DNA of 64,000 nucleotides from Clavelina lepadiformis (Eukaryota; Chordata; Ascidiacea; Aplousobranchia; Clavelinidae): the NCBI RefSeq assembly GCF_947623445.1, contig NC_135246.1:9903856-9967855 (forward strand). Reading direction: 5' to 3'. The notes under the pieces were generated by a model. That model ran no database searches. It worked only from the letters and a program-made list of their open reading frames with translations, and was not told the origin of the DNA. Shown piece by piece: positions 13,036 to 26,168 of the stretch (position 1 is the stretch's first letter; every line of letters starts with the position of its first letter). The position numbers were made by a program, and so were the translations under genes.

Positions 13036-16000
13036 TCATAACGTCAGAATTGCTCTTTGCGCGGTTCTTTTTCGCTTCTTTTTCTTCTGTTTAGCTTGCT
13101 GGGTGGCGTCAGAAAAAAATTTGACGTCATTTTTCTCCTCAATTTGTCGACGAATATGATTGAGAGCTGCTTTGTTGAACCCGATAGTGTCCTAATTATA
13201 AAATATACATAAATTTTAAATGATGTTTAAGATGATGCTTGGTGGTGGTGGTATTTCGCCAAAGTTTTCGCAGAACACTCACCCTGACTTCGCGAACTTT
13301 GACATCAGTGTTTGTGCGAAGTTCATCTATAACATCAACCAGCATTTGATTGGAAGTGATTCTGCCGTGATGGATTCTAAAACACATATCATAACGGCAT
13401 AAGACTAACGTACAAAAACTCCAAATGTTAGATCCAACTGCCGTGTATTTCTTATTAATTTCCATTGTACATATAAATGTGCACAAAATATAAAAAAAAT
13501 CTATAACTAGTGTCGAACTTCATAAAAAAAAATAAAAATAAAATTGGTTGTTGCTCAAACCTCATTAGAAAGAAGATGCAGCGACATACGAGTTCAACTT
13601 CTCCACCTCTGGAGACGAAAATATTGAGGAGTTTTAAGAGATCAGGGACATAGGAGAAAGGAAGCACCAATAATGCTTCTTCCAATTCGCTGAAAATAAA
13701 AGTGTTGTATTATTACAGCATTTTTTATTTTTCTAGCAACGTTATAACAGTGAAATTATAAATTGTTTCAACTCGGCATCTGATAAAGAACTACAGTACT
13801 TCTTTCTCATTTTATGATTAAAAGCTGTAACAAACTAAGTATTCCGGTGTTAGGTTAAATGAGTCGTATAGTACCTTGATTTGATTTTTCTCAAAACTTT
13901 CAAAACCCATCTTGTGGCCTGCAATTAAAAACGTTTTTTATCTGTCAAGTCAGAATGAAAAAGTCATGTTATAGTGTCAATAACATACCGACATATTTCC
14001 ATTGGCCATCAAAATGGGATGTTTAGAGATATACGGCTTCTGAAACATGATAAAATATTGTAAATGATAGAAAGGACAAGATAAACAAATACATTAAACT
14101 GGCTACCAGCAGAAAATAAATTCTTAAGTAGATATTGTATTTTCTTACCCGGTTATCAGATGTCTTTATTGTTGCATTGTATTCTTCTTCTTTTAATGTT
14201 TCTTCTCTGTACAGCTTAAAAAATTCTTTAATTTTAATCCGGGTTGGGATAAAAGTTATGTATTAGTTTAATAAAATATATTAAAAATTTATTGTGAGAA
14301 TGATATTAGCTGCTCAAAAGAGCATGAAATGACACATGAGTAAATACATTAACAAGCAAAAGCTTGCAAATAGTGGTTAGAAAAACAACATTAAAAGTTT
14401 TTGAATTCAAATAACCTCAATAGCTTCCATAATCCTTTCAGTTGCTTTGATACTTTCAGCCGTTGTTTTGGTTGCCATGCCAACCTCGCTTGATTCCACT
14501 TCACCAGCAATCTGGATGAAAAGTTTCATCAAAAATAGTGTGGGCTATTGTGAGTTATTGGTACAAAATCTACAATTATGGTTACTTTATTCGTAAGCAA
14601 CTTAAACCAAGACACTCGATCAGAAAATATGGTTTGTTGGCTTCTATCTATACTATATTATGTACTGTGCATTAGGTTAGTTGGACGATGTATTAAAAAT
14701 ACTAACAACAGTTCCTTGGTTTTTCACAAAACTCTTCTCGTCTTCTTCTTCCCTTTCCATTTCTCTTTCCTCGTCCGGGATCACAACTTCCATTGTTCTT
14801 TGCCACAACCTCAGTGACCTGTCTCGGCCACAAGTTGCTAGATAATCTCCATCGCTGCCAATGCTCATCGCCCATACCGGACCCAAATGACCCTATTTAC
14901 GAAATACTTTCAGAAAAGCATTTCTTTATTTATTTAAAGGCACTTCTCTAGGCTCTAGAATTAGAAATATCTTTTACTGTATCATAAAAATATAAAAAAT
15001 AATTTTGCAATATTATGTAACAGGAACTTGTGACAGTCAAGTTTTGGTTTTGACAACATTTTAACAAGATAACAGTGTATTTTATGCACACTGTCTATTG
15101 ATTTACCCTTAAAACTTGAATTAAAAGAAATTTGTCCGCATCCCATTGCTTGATAAGACCATCCTTGCCACAAGAAAAAAACAAATGGGTATCTGGAACA
15201 AACTTTACACAGGACACATCATCATCGTGGGCAAAAAGAGACCTAATTATATAAAATATTCCATTAAATTTGCTTCAATTAACGATGTTATAAAGATGAT
15301 GTGAACTAAAATGAGTACTTAATACAGTGTGTAAATAAAAATTAATGAACGTAAAGATGATAAAAATGTTTCATTGGAAATACCTTTATTTAGATAAAAC
15401 CTAACAAGTCATGTACTACATTTATCACCTGTGACAATCACCAAAATCTAGACCCCAAATTTTGACATTTCGATCAGAGGAACCAGTTACTATAAGGCTA
15501 GAGTCTGATGAAATACTCAATGTGTTTGGCGGCAAAGAGTGACCATAAAGCGAGAGAAAAAACTGAAATACATAACAAAATACCAAAAATTACACAACCA
15601 GGTTAGGTTGTATCTGGTAAGTGATATTAATATGACAATACCTTTAAAGTGTTCACATAGAAAACTTTAATTGAACAATCAAGTAATGAAATAGCAATGA
15701 GCTTTTTATTGGCAGAGAATTCAATGGTGAGAACTTGATCATCCAGTTCCAGGCTTCTTGTATGAGCCAAAGATAATCGCTTAGTGCTGCAGTCAAACAG
15801 TAAATTATATTGTAAAGTCTTGTCACATGTTTATTCAAACAAATTATCGATAAGTGAACAACAATAATTTTTGTGTTTTGCAAAAGAAATGAGAATATTA
15901 GTTCTTTAAAAACAATGCAACTAATGTTGCCAAAGCAGTCGTATCAAACGTTGCAAATGTAACATATCACACAGAAGCGAGTTGTTTTAAGCACACGCCT

Positions 16001-19000
16001 TTTATAGGTGATATTTCTGTTATTTACAGATAAGAACTGAATCAACAGAACATTGATTCAACTGCAATAACATTGTTTTCTTTAGCAGAAACTGGTCAAG
16101 ATGGATTGTACCAAGAAACAATGCATCAACCTGGTCATCTGCACAACTGAATACGTATTCTGCAAGTAGCACCACTTAGTTAAAATCCGCAGGTTCAATA
16201 TATGATATTAAACATATAACTCATCATCCGAGTCCATTTAACAGTGCACTTTAGCCAAAGTAATTTAATGGATGCTTCACCTTTAAGTTATTGAGCTTTC
16301 TCTGCATGTGGTACAAAATGGTAAGTATCATATGAAATATTCCGACCCACAAATTTTGCAACTTACTTTGTGGAATAATTGTCATCTGAAATCAGATCAA
16401 ACTCCCAAAATTTGACAAATTTATCAGCACCACCAGAAGCAATACCTCTCTGATCGGGTTGTAGAGCTAGGCTGGATACTCCACCATTATGGGCTGATAT
16501 GCTTTCTAAATGAACTCCTGCAATCAAATACATATTGGTAGGGAAAAGTCCTCGAGACGACTATGAACTCAGTATTTACAACGGAATGATATAATCTTTT
16601 GTGGAACATATCATACCCAATAAGTAACAAAGGTAATGACAAAAATTTTATGCAAAGTATAGATGTAAAACATACCTGAAGCCACATCAAGAATTTCTAT
16701 AGTTCCATCTTTAGTACCCAAAAGTGACTGTCTGTCTCCAGGTACAAATGCACAACATTTGGTGTGAGCTGAACTGACTGTGCGTACACACTGCTGACTG
16801 GTCCTATATTAACAAACACTTACCAATCTTTCATCATTAACATGCACTTCAAGTTAAAAATTTGTTTAAAAATCACTAATCATAAAAAGGTTATCTATAG
16901 TCATATAAAGCCAAGTAAACCTGTTCCACAATTTCGCTGTTTCTGATGAAGCAGTTAGGAATGCCATTCCATCAGATGTGAAACAAAGTGATTGGCATTC
17001 ACTTCTGTGGCCAGGTACACAAAGTTTCTTCAGTGATGTAAATTCTGGCTTTGCAGCACTTGTTGTAGCGCTGATAGTTTCGATTTGATTGTTTCTCAGT
17101 AAGGTCACAACAACTGAATCGCCTGCTGGTGTGTTAGCAACAATATCCAGAGAGCTACAAGTAAACAATATCATTAAGTTTAATCCTAGTGCTTTTCAAA
17201 TAAGGATGGATCAATACTAAGTTAAACCTGAAGTGATTCACCAAATGACAACTTGTTGTGCAAGTCAGGTAAACCTAAGTAGTATCATGGAACCGAACAC
17301 TAACCAAATACGTCAATGTTGTACTAACATAACTAACTGAATACATCAATACCAACAACATTTTTGAACTTGACAATGAATTCTTGTACAATTTTCAAAA
17401 ATAAAAGCAAGTGTAGGAATGAATGTCTCTTGCGGGCTGTCACTTACAGCCAAGTTATGTTCTCAAGAGCTAACCAACTATTTTATCTTTAAGAGAACAA
17501 GTTACTAAAATGATCAAATATGTTATGTTGGAAGCTAAACAAAGCAAGGTATTAATAATATTACTTACAAGTTACAACACCAGATCAGCCATTAAGCAAA
17601 CATAGCACATGCTTTAGTGCCAACCGAAATATCCAGGCCAAAATGTAAAAGCATGTAGATAAGTTCTATGGTGTTAAACAAGTACCATTCTCTTATTTTT
17701 AATGTAATTAATTTTCTAGAATTTTTTACAATATTGAATATTTATTGTTTTTCATATATACATTTAATCTAATCGTTAATTGTCACGATTAATATCGTTG
17801 ATCAGGACTTAAAGTGTTTGAACTCTGAAGGGACCTATCGTGCCACTTTTTTGGATCAGACACGATGGTTTTGCATTCACATAAATTGGATCCAAACGTT
17901 CCTGTTTTCACTTTACCAAAATGTATTATGAAAATACTTTGTCAAATTATCAAAATTAATATTTCATTGTCTACATGCAATACTTATCTTACAGTTGGAT
18001 ATATACTGCATTAGTTGTTGGTATCACCACTTAAGCACTTTGATTATTATTTGACCATTACTTTCCCCATTCAACATGATTAACCCCTTTAAAACTAAAT
18101 AAATACAAATACAATTGTCTATAACATTGGTCTAAATGAGTGGATCCCTGCTCAAGCACATTCACTTGTGCTTTTTATCTGTCTTTCTTGAAATGTGTAC
18201 TTCATATAAGTTCAGATAAATGATTGATGAAAAAATAAAAACAGAATAGAGCAGGATTTCTCAAACTGTGGGTCGCAACCCCAGTTTGGGGTCGCAAAAT
18301 GTAATTTTGGGGTCGCGAAACAAATTTAATTTTATAAATTGAATTGTTTTTTGATTATTCTTTATTCGCTTTACTGTTTCCATTATGAGATTCTTTTATT
18401 AATGTAGGCTGCATTCACTGTACTTCAGTGGATTGTGTGCACTTGTATGATTTTGCCAGAGACAAAAATACCACTTGAGATTTGTAATTGGACATTTATT
18501 GTTTTAACATCATTAACGTGTAGGCTACCTCTCAAGGTGTCGCATAGAAATTTCTTTTTTGAAATGGGGTTGCAGACCCAAAAAGTTTGAGAAGTCCTGA
18601 AATAGAGTACTAATTCATTGTATTTTGCACAAAAAATAAGGATAGGAAAGTATTGGCAAATTGATGTTGGCAATCTTAAGCATCAGCAGAGATGCATAAG
18701 CAAGGAAAATGACAAAGATGAAAGTAACTGCAAAATTTTACACGGGTAACTAAGTAATTTTATGTCGGTCACACTTAATCACTGTTTATTCTCAAGAACC
18801 ATGATGGAGTTTGTAGTAGTGGTAAAGTAGGTCATGCTAAACTTTTCAAATTTTCCACAAAAGTCATTTATTTTAATTCGCTTACTCAATAACTTATTCA
18901 AACATTAAAAGGATTATTATATTATTATATAAGCAACACTTTTTCTTGAGTTAATGAACTACAGTACAATTTTTTGCCACAAAAGCTTTCATACATGTCC

Positions 19001-22000
19001 AGTTTCAGCCGATGTCTAACAACTATTTAGAGGCTAAAAGCCTTAGCCCCAAGCCAGAGTCATTAGCCAGACATATATTCCAGTTAGAGTTGCCACTGGC
19101 TTAATTTAATTTTTGTCAGTAACTTCAAAATATTTGTATTTACAAAACAATATTGAGCCTTAATCCAGCACTGATTTTTTCATTTGGCAACTACATGAAT
19201 AGTTTCTGTATTTTTTCATGCCAGAATGGTTGACCTTTGTGTTAATACAAATTTGTTATCTGGGCATCTGACACATCCTTCTTTTCAAAATAGCCAGAAC
19301 ATGAGCCACACGTAGTTATGTACGATACTGCTGGTGATTTTAAACACATAAAAATAAAAGTTTCTATGGTTTTAGTACTCTTTAACGTAGATTATACTAT
19401 TGCCATAGTTAAAATTTTATAAAGCCAAGAGAGTAATATCGTTTGCATTTTACAAAACTAGTTTAAGCTAACCAAATTCTTTACCAGATTTTCCCAGCAC
19501 ATGTGTTTGAACCAATGAAAGCAAGTTCATCATCAACAGTTCGTTGAATGCTTATTTCTTCATCGGAAACTACAAAGCAAGACAGCTTTTTTTTACAAAA
19601 CGAACCTACAGAATGGCCGATGCAGTTTTACGGCCTGAAAACTACATTGATTTATAGAAAATATTATTCAGATGATTCCATCGATTTTAAACACGTTTCA
19701 AACAACCTTCTTTCCCTTCCTCCTCTTGTTTTTTCTTCTTTTTCTTTGCTTTCTTCAATTTTTTCTTTAATTTTACTTCAATTTCACTTTCATTGTAGAG
19801 ACGATAAAATTCAACCATTTTGTCATTTCCCTGGAAAGAAAGTTTTAGCACCTATTATTGTCTATATTATAATAAAGTATGTGTGAAATAAATAAAGTGG
19901 AGAACATCAAAAAAATGACAGGTGCATATTTTTTAACATCACACAGCCTCATCTACAGCAATGTAATATTTCTTAGCTTAGGTTATTTTAACATACATGA
20001 CAGACAATGTGTCGACCATCAGATGTCATGTTCAAACTGACCACTCTGTCACGACCTTTGCGAAACAGTGAACCAGCTTTTGTACAAATGACCTGCCTCT
20101 CTTCAACTGCAATAGAAAATTGTCTTTTAGGAAATGAAAATCCAAAACCAAAGCCATAACCAAGTCACCAATCTAGGGTTGACTAAATGATATTTGCTTT
20201 TATGACCCAGCACATACCATTCACATAGGAGCAAGTCTAGCAAGAACAGAATTGCTCTTGCCTTTTGCATAAAATAGAAAAGTTTCATAAATGCTATTAA
20301 AAAAAGTAAATTGAGTCAATAGAACTGTTGGTAGGAATGCACATTATAGACAAAAAATCCTTAAGAACCAAACCAGAAATGATGTAAATCTAATTGTGAA
20401 TTGTGGGAATCTATTTTCTGCATAGGAAATCTATTTTGAGTTTGCAATAATTCTGAATTCGAAAAACCTATTCCATAAAAATAACTATAATAATCTGCAA
20501 TGTACATCCCTAACTATGGGCTTAGGTTACGCTATCTTTATTAGTAATATTGAAATCTAATTTGTTACCTATATTGTCTTCATTATTGTCCTGATCAGGA
20601 TCATTTTTCTTTGTTTCCTTTGTAGGAGGGGGGATATCTGGGTCCTGAAAGTAATAAACGTTTTTTATTCCAAATAATTTAATTTGTGATTCATAACCAA
20701 TTATTATGTAAGGACTAGTGTTTAGCATTAATAAAAATCTAGATTTTTTTCTTGACGCTATCAAAGAACTGGCTTGTGCACTTCAACAAAGAAACATATA
20801 ATACATGTAAACAGGCAATCAAGTGGAAATAAATAACTAACACATTACTAACAGAAAACTATGTTAGGAACTCAAATATTTGTGGTGGGGGAGAAATATT
20901 TTTCTTTACAAATTCAAATGTAATATTGCACACAATAAACCAAAGTACAGTACACTGAGGTATAGGTATAGTCAAACAAAACATCTTTAGAACCACCAAA
21001 CATTTACTTTTACTAGTTATCGATACCTTAATGTACATTAATGCAATCATAGCTGAAGAATGAAAAAACAAACAGACTGGGGTACTGGCTACCATAAAAT
21101 ACATGAAAATTTCAAATTAAAATGAAATTCCTACCTCAGTACCGAGCAATTCTACATTCCACACTCGCAGTTCACTATCAGAGCTTCCAGTGATTAACCT
21201 TCGTTCATCAGGTGTAAAAAGAAATGCCCAGACCTAGAACCAACAAGAAGATTATGTTCTTTAAATTAAAAATAAATAGATTGGAATCATGCTATGTTCT
21301 AAACAAGGGTGAAATGACATTTTAGTAAGAAACAGGATTGCATAATGGTAACAGTGTTATTGTTTGCATCAAGGTTATTACAAGATTGTAATATTACCAA
21401 TATTACAAGAACAGCACTCTAGATCAGTGCTTCCTGACCTTTTCCTATCTGCAGAGTGCAGACCCCTAGATGAAATGATTTTTGTCTCACAGACTACAAA
21501 CTTCAAAGTTGTTACGGCTATTTACGAGAAATTTAAATATAATTCCAGGTTGTAACCCAGATTGGAAACCACTGTTCTGGATTGTACCAAAATATTCTAT
21601 GACAACGTTAAGGTGATCTTTAGTATTACTGCATGCCTTTTTTCAGCTTTGGGAAGGATAATACCAGCTAAAACTAAATGCACTTTATTTAAGTAACTCA
21701 GGTACATGTTTGTGAATTCTCTGGGTTAATTGTATACCATATTGCCATGGTTAGAATTTTCTACACAATGGTAAAATATGTCATTACTGTCTTGGCCTTG
21801 ATAAAAGATCACTGCATTGTTTACAAGACACTTCTTCTGCAAAAACCTTTATCTTTAATTTATCATGTATGCAAAATGCTAATAATATAATCAAAATAAA
21901 ACACAATTTTTTCTAAAGAATTACCTCAGCTCTGTGTCCAACCATGGTCTTGAAACAATGCTGTGTGTCCAAGTCCCACCACTTTATGTACGTGTCTTTA

Positions 22001-24877
22001 GAACTATGATAAAATCAAGCAAACTTTTAAATTCAAAGATAGAAAGCTATTTGGTAAAGATTTTAGGGATGTGGGTTTGAATCTGGTTGCTGACACCTAG
22101 TTGAAGCAAATTTGTGAATGAAGGAAAATTATGGTGGCAATAAAAAGATTTTATTGGGTGACTCTTAATATTGTCCTATGCTATTACTGCAGCATAAATA
22201 CATGTAGTGAAGAATAAGACTGAAAAAATGTGTTGCTAACAAATAAACAAACAAAACCATGCTTCAAAAACATAACCTCCTTGGCAAAGTTAAAAAATAT
22301 TCTTTATAAGAAAATTTAAATAATAATTGCTAATACCTTGTAATGAGCATATTCTTTCGTTTGACAAAGCAACATTGTGTCACAATTCCTTTATGTCCTT
22401 TTAATCTATACAGGCCGCTCTCAGCAACCAGATCCCACACAACAACATCGGTGTCCTGAGAAATTTTTGGATAAAACACACTGAACTTTTTCCATTCGCT
22501 TTAAAACTGAGCATCACATAGGAATAGTTCACACATACAAATAATTAAACAACCTTATAATTCGAGTAAAAGTATTGTGGACAATATTATAATATGACAT
22601 ATTACATGTGATCCAGAAGCTAACAGCATCCCATTTTCGTCAAATGCAAGGCAAGATATTGCAGAGCGATGGCCAGTGAATGTGATAGTCACTTCTCCAG
22701 TAATGAGGTTGAAAATTTTAATTGAGCCATCTGAATATCCAGCAGCAATGCGTTCACCATCTGGACATGCAGTTATCCAAGTAACCTCAAACTTATCACC
22801 TTGCAGCACCAAAACCTTTGTAACAACCAAACAATGATTAAAAATCAAATACATTTATGAGTATAAAACAACCTACATTTAAAACTTCAAATGACAAAAA
22901 TATAGTCAACTGTCAACAAGGTCTCAACTTAAAGTTAACTGACTGACTTTTTAGATTGACTGTAGCTTGCTCAAGACCATTTAGAAATATTTTCCCCAGT
23001 CTATATGTAGCTGTACCAGTATGTGTAGTGCAGCTTCTCTGGTACATAATGTTATTAAAGTTGGTATGTTTGACAGGCAAAGGCCAGTTGCATATCAATT
23101 TATCATATAGCTACAACAATTTAAATCACTAGCATACAACTGAAAAATTACTGATATTCCGAAATGACTTGACGTTTCCACTTTTTGTTTATAAGGCAGA
23201 TGGGTCATTCCATTTATAATCGAAGACATGTTGTAACCACTGGAAAGGGATTTTGTTTGTTTTTGTATATGTGATAGAGATTAAATAGTTATGAACTTAG
23301 GAATAAAAATTTTTGAAATACCTCCACCAGTAACCGAGATACAGTATTTCGAAATTTTGGCCAATAGTAAGATTTTAGGTGGTGAACGCAACCATTTTTC
23401 ACTTTACATGTTCATTTTTTGGTTGTAACTCTTTGCCTTGAAGGAATTTTAACATTTTTGGTCTCAAAGAATTCATTTTTGAGGTTAAAATAATGCCAAA
23501 ACAAAGATTTTAATGAGAAGTAAGGGTTTCAAAATTGTTCTTACATTTTTTTAATGCCCCGACTTTGGGGCAATATTTCGGGGCGTTGGAAAACAGTTCC
23601 AAAATTATTTTTTTTTCTTTGAATAAAATAATTATATAATTATCAATCTAAAATTTTACTAAGTTTGGTTGATATAAGTTTTGTTAAAAATACAATATGT
23701 AGCTTCAAAGATCACTACAAATATTCTTAAACTAGAATGAACAAATGACATATAATTGGTAAAAGTAATTAACTGAGCACTTTGGTAAACCAGCATTTAC
23801 TTTTAGCAATATGTACTGGTATATATTTGCTGCATATATATTTGGAACTTTCTTGTTTGGGTCATTTTTTAGTCCTTTTATTACTCATTAGCCACAAAAG
23901 AGATATAAATTACGGTAGCTACTGGCATACAATGGGGATTGAGGAGGAACTTATCTTAAATATATATCTGGAAATCGAAATAAAAATCTCAATTTATCAT
24001 ATTTTTGAATTGCTACAATTTTTTTACTTGTGAACTTGACCAAGGGAAACCAGTACGAGAGTATGCTACGCACGCTTTGTATTACATGTAGCATTACATG
24101 CTATGTACGCATTGTATTACAAGAATTCTGAAAATGGTCTTGTTCAAAAATCCTTGTGCTTTTTTCCACCTAACCTATCCACCTGCTTTTACTGATACGT
24201 TGAGTGAACTTTTTGGAATATATTTATATAGTTACCAGTATTCTTTTAAAGTTTGCTATATGTACTTATAGTTTTATGACCAAACAAAATTTTTTGATAA
24301 CTTTCTAACAGCAAGTAATGGAAACTGAAACCTGATCAATCTTGAAGACCAACTTTTCCTTAATATTAGACAACTCTATACTTTTAGCAAAGCACTGTGC
24401 CAAACACATCATGTTAAAAACACTAAAATTCATCGAAGAGAGATATTACAGTATAAGTAAACTTGTTCAACAAAATCATTTGCTATACATTATATACATA
24501 CCTAAATCAGCTATTTTTTTTGAAAGAAATTATAACCCATAGTAAACAAAGTATAGAACTGAACAGTTCAGATATAATAAGCAGGGCAGTAGAACCAAAT
24601 TACAAAATAAATTTTAGTTCAGTTTAATATTTTGCGCATAACACGAGAGCAAAGCTTTTCAAAAACCCTTGCTCATTGAATTGGTTTCCTTCAGCACTTT
24701 ACTAACCTTTTCACCAGTACGTGAATCCCAAACATTGATGTCTTCAACTGCTCCAGATGCCACATATCGTCCGATAGTGTTTCTTAACTTTAAAAACACA
24801 ACATTACATCGAGTACTTCCAATCACACCAAACTGGGCAGATGAAGAATAACGTAAATACTGTTTTGTTAAACCCAT
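13036..24877 (-). CDS. WDR3: WDR3 homologue (UTP12-type SSU processome WD-repeat protein), complete, 23 exons
   Basis: Nucleolar protein of the small-subunit processome (UTP-B module), needed for 18S rRNA maturation. Exons, 5' to 3' on minus: 24877-24707, 22815-22606, 22455-22337, 22003-21925, 21233-21135, 20644-20569, 20106-19997, 19830-19707, 19569-19485, 17154-16921, 16803-16676, 16517-16367, 15786-15642, 15562-15429, 15242-15107, 14892-14707, 14511-14416, 14214-14149, 14038-13988, 13918-13875, 13689-13561, 13376-13283, 13191-13036. All introns are GT-AG and all phases join, giving 2,823 nt = 940 residues plus stop, close to the roughly 940 of vertebrate WDR3. The N-terminus [10 protein letters not shown] is family-typical. 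WD repeats (for example [45 protein letters not shown]) fill residues 60-715 and are split by Lys-rich and acidic linkers (about 230-255, 300-345). An acidic stretch follows, then the Utp12 domain (about 800-890) and a basic tail. The intron between exons 14 and 15 contains the left edge of the duplicated block. Confidence 0.95.
18252..18599. mobile_element. hAT-like MITE in WDR3 intron 9
   Basis: A 348-bp element bounded by imperfect inverted repeats: CAGGATTTCTCAAACTG at the left and the complement of CAGGACTTCTCAAACTT at the right. GGGTCGCAACCCC-type motifs follow inside each end. The flanking 8-mers gaatagag (18244-18251) and aaatagag (18600-18607) match at 7 of 8, as expected for a hAT target duplication. 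It has no coding capacity and lies between the exons at 17154 and 19485. Confidence 0.8.
21425..21574. mobile_element. 150-bp hAT-like MITE in WDR3 intron 4
   Basis: The left end is CAGTGCTTCCTGACC and the right end is the complement of CAGTGGTTTCCAATC. Flanking 8-mers are ctctagat and ttctggat, a match of 6 in 8. Size, end sequence and duplication length fit a small non-autonomous hAT relative whose ends resemble those of the element at 3317-4718. It is non-coding and lies between the exons at 21233 and 21925. Confidence 0.65.
22816..24706. other. WDR3 intron 1 with a small imperfect tandem repeat
   Basis: This 1.9-kb intron is non-coding. Two imperfect direct copies of a 27-bp unit (ATGCTACGCACGCTTTGTAT and onward) lie at about 24063-24089 and 24098-24124. 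A small perfect stem TGCCCC/GGGGCA with a 6-nt loop lies at 23555-23572. Nothing else was recognised. Confidence 0.5.
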
Positions 24878-24890
24878 TTAACAAAGTTTC

Positions 24891-24896
24891 CTAGGA
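24891..24896 (-). promoter_or_regulatory. 3' splice site (TTTTCCTAG) just upstream of the WDR3 start codon
   Basis: On the minus strand TTTTCCTAG ends at 24891, 13 nt before the ATG at 24877. It could be the acceptor for a non-coding 5' exon or for spliced-leader trans-splicing. The sequence alone does not decide, and the upstream exon was not identified. Confidence 0.35.
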
Positions 24897-25944
24897 AAAC
24901 GGGTATCTGTAATTGATAATCTGTAAACTGATAAATAATAGGAATTGAAATTAAAGGCTTGCTTAACATAATAGACCCAAATTTGTTTATCATAACACAT
25001 TTGGTGTTAAATGATGCATACCTTACAAAATACACGAAAAACAATTGCGACATATATTTTTGGCTTTGTGGCACCATGTTTTAGCCCAGGTAGAACCTGT
25101 GGCACAGGCAAGCAAAAATTATTTTTTCTATCCAAACTAGCATATTAAACAAATTTTTTGTTCATGGCAGTAGCCTGCATCAAGTTTATTTTAAGCTAAA
25201 TCATAGCTGCACACCAACTTAAAAAATATTGAAGTTCAATGGATATTACATTCCAGATTGGAAAGTTAGCTGTTTTTGAGTGAGAAATATCCCGCGCAAC
25301 AAGATCAAACAAAAGCCTTTATATATACACACAATTAAATATTACATCATGAGCACTTGGCAAACTTTCTAATCTGGGTTACATATAGTACAAAAACTGT
25401 AATGTACTGCAATGAATTGCAGTTTTAAACTGTTTACTGTGTAACATGCTGATAGTGATATGATTGTATGAATTGCTTATTTGTAATACACTTAAAATTT
25501 CTGGATTTAGATTGATCCATGTACAGATATATAGAGTTTGTGATTGATTTTGTTTTTTCCACCCTGCTAAGCTTTTGAAGATGGTTTTTCAAGACATAAT
25601 TTATCATCGAAATCTGTTCTACCTTCCAGTGTGGTCAATTGCATAACCGGCTAGCCGTTTACCAAAGAAGCTTTTTCCAAATTTGGTAACCAGCAGCAAA
25701 TGAAATAGATGCTGCTTAAATTTTAATCTCACCATGCACTTGGAAAATTTATGAATCTGCAGGCTAGTATTAATACTCTAATTATTTTCCGCTACAACTA
25801 GGCCTAGGCTAGGCCAATTCTTATTTTAATAAATGGAGCCGATTCGAAAGCTATTCGCTTTACCCTGCTTATTAGTTCCACTGCCACTGTCAAGACAGCA
25901 AGAGATGCAACTAAAGGTAATTTCACTGCACTTGTGATGTTTGA

Positions 25945-26168
25945 GGTCTAGTGCAGAAGTGCACAACCGTGCGATGCATTTGTATGTTAGACCCAAGCTC
26001 CTCAAATTGTGATGCTTTTTGGTTGTGCACCTCTGCACTAGACCCAAAAATTGGCGGTCTAGTAGGCTATACAAGTGCACAACCAGATGACATCACAATT
26101 TGAATAGCTGTGGTCTAGTATCCATACAAAGGCATCCTGTGGTTGTGGACTTGCATACTATAAACCCT
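25945..26168. repeat. Nested fold-back (inverted) repeat of GGTCTAGT...GTGCACAACC units
   Basis: A 24-bp unit at 25945-25968 (GGTCTAGTGCAGAAGTGCAC plus AACC) is present inverted at 26021-26044 with one mismatch. Related direct forms begin at 26056 (ending GTGCACAACC at 26084) and at 26112. An inner pair TCAAATTGTGATG (about 26002-26014) and CATCACAATTTGA (26091-26103) is also inverted. The whole block could fold into nested stems, as fold-back MITEs do. No target duplication was identified. It is non-coding. Confidence 0.6.

Noticed and set aside
22071..22110. tRNA T-loop-like GTTTGAATCTGG
   Set aside because: No matching acceptor, D and anticodon stems could be found around it.
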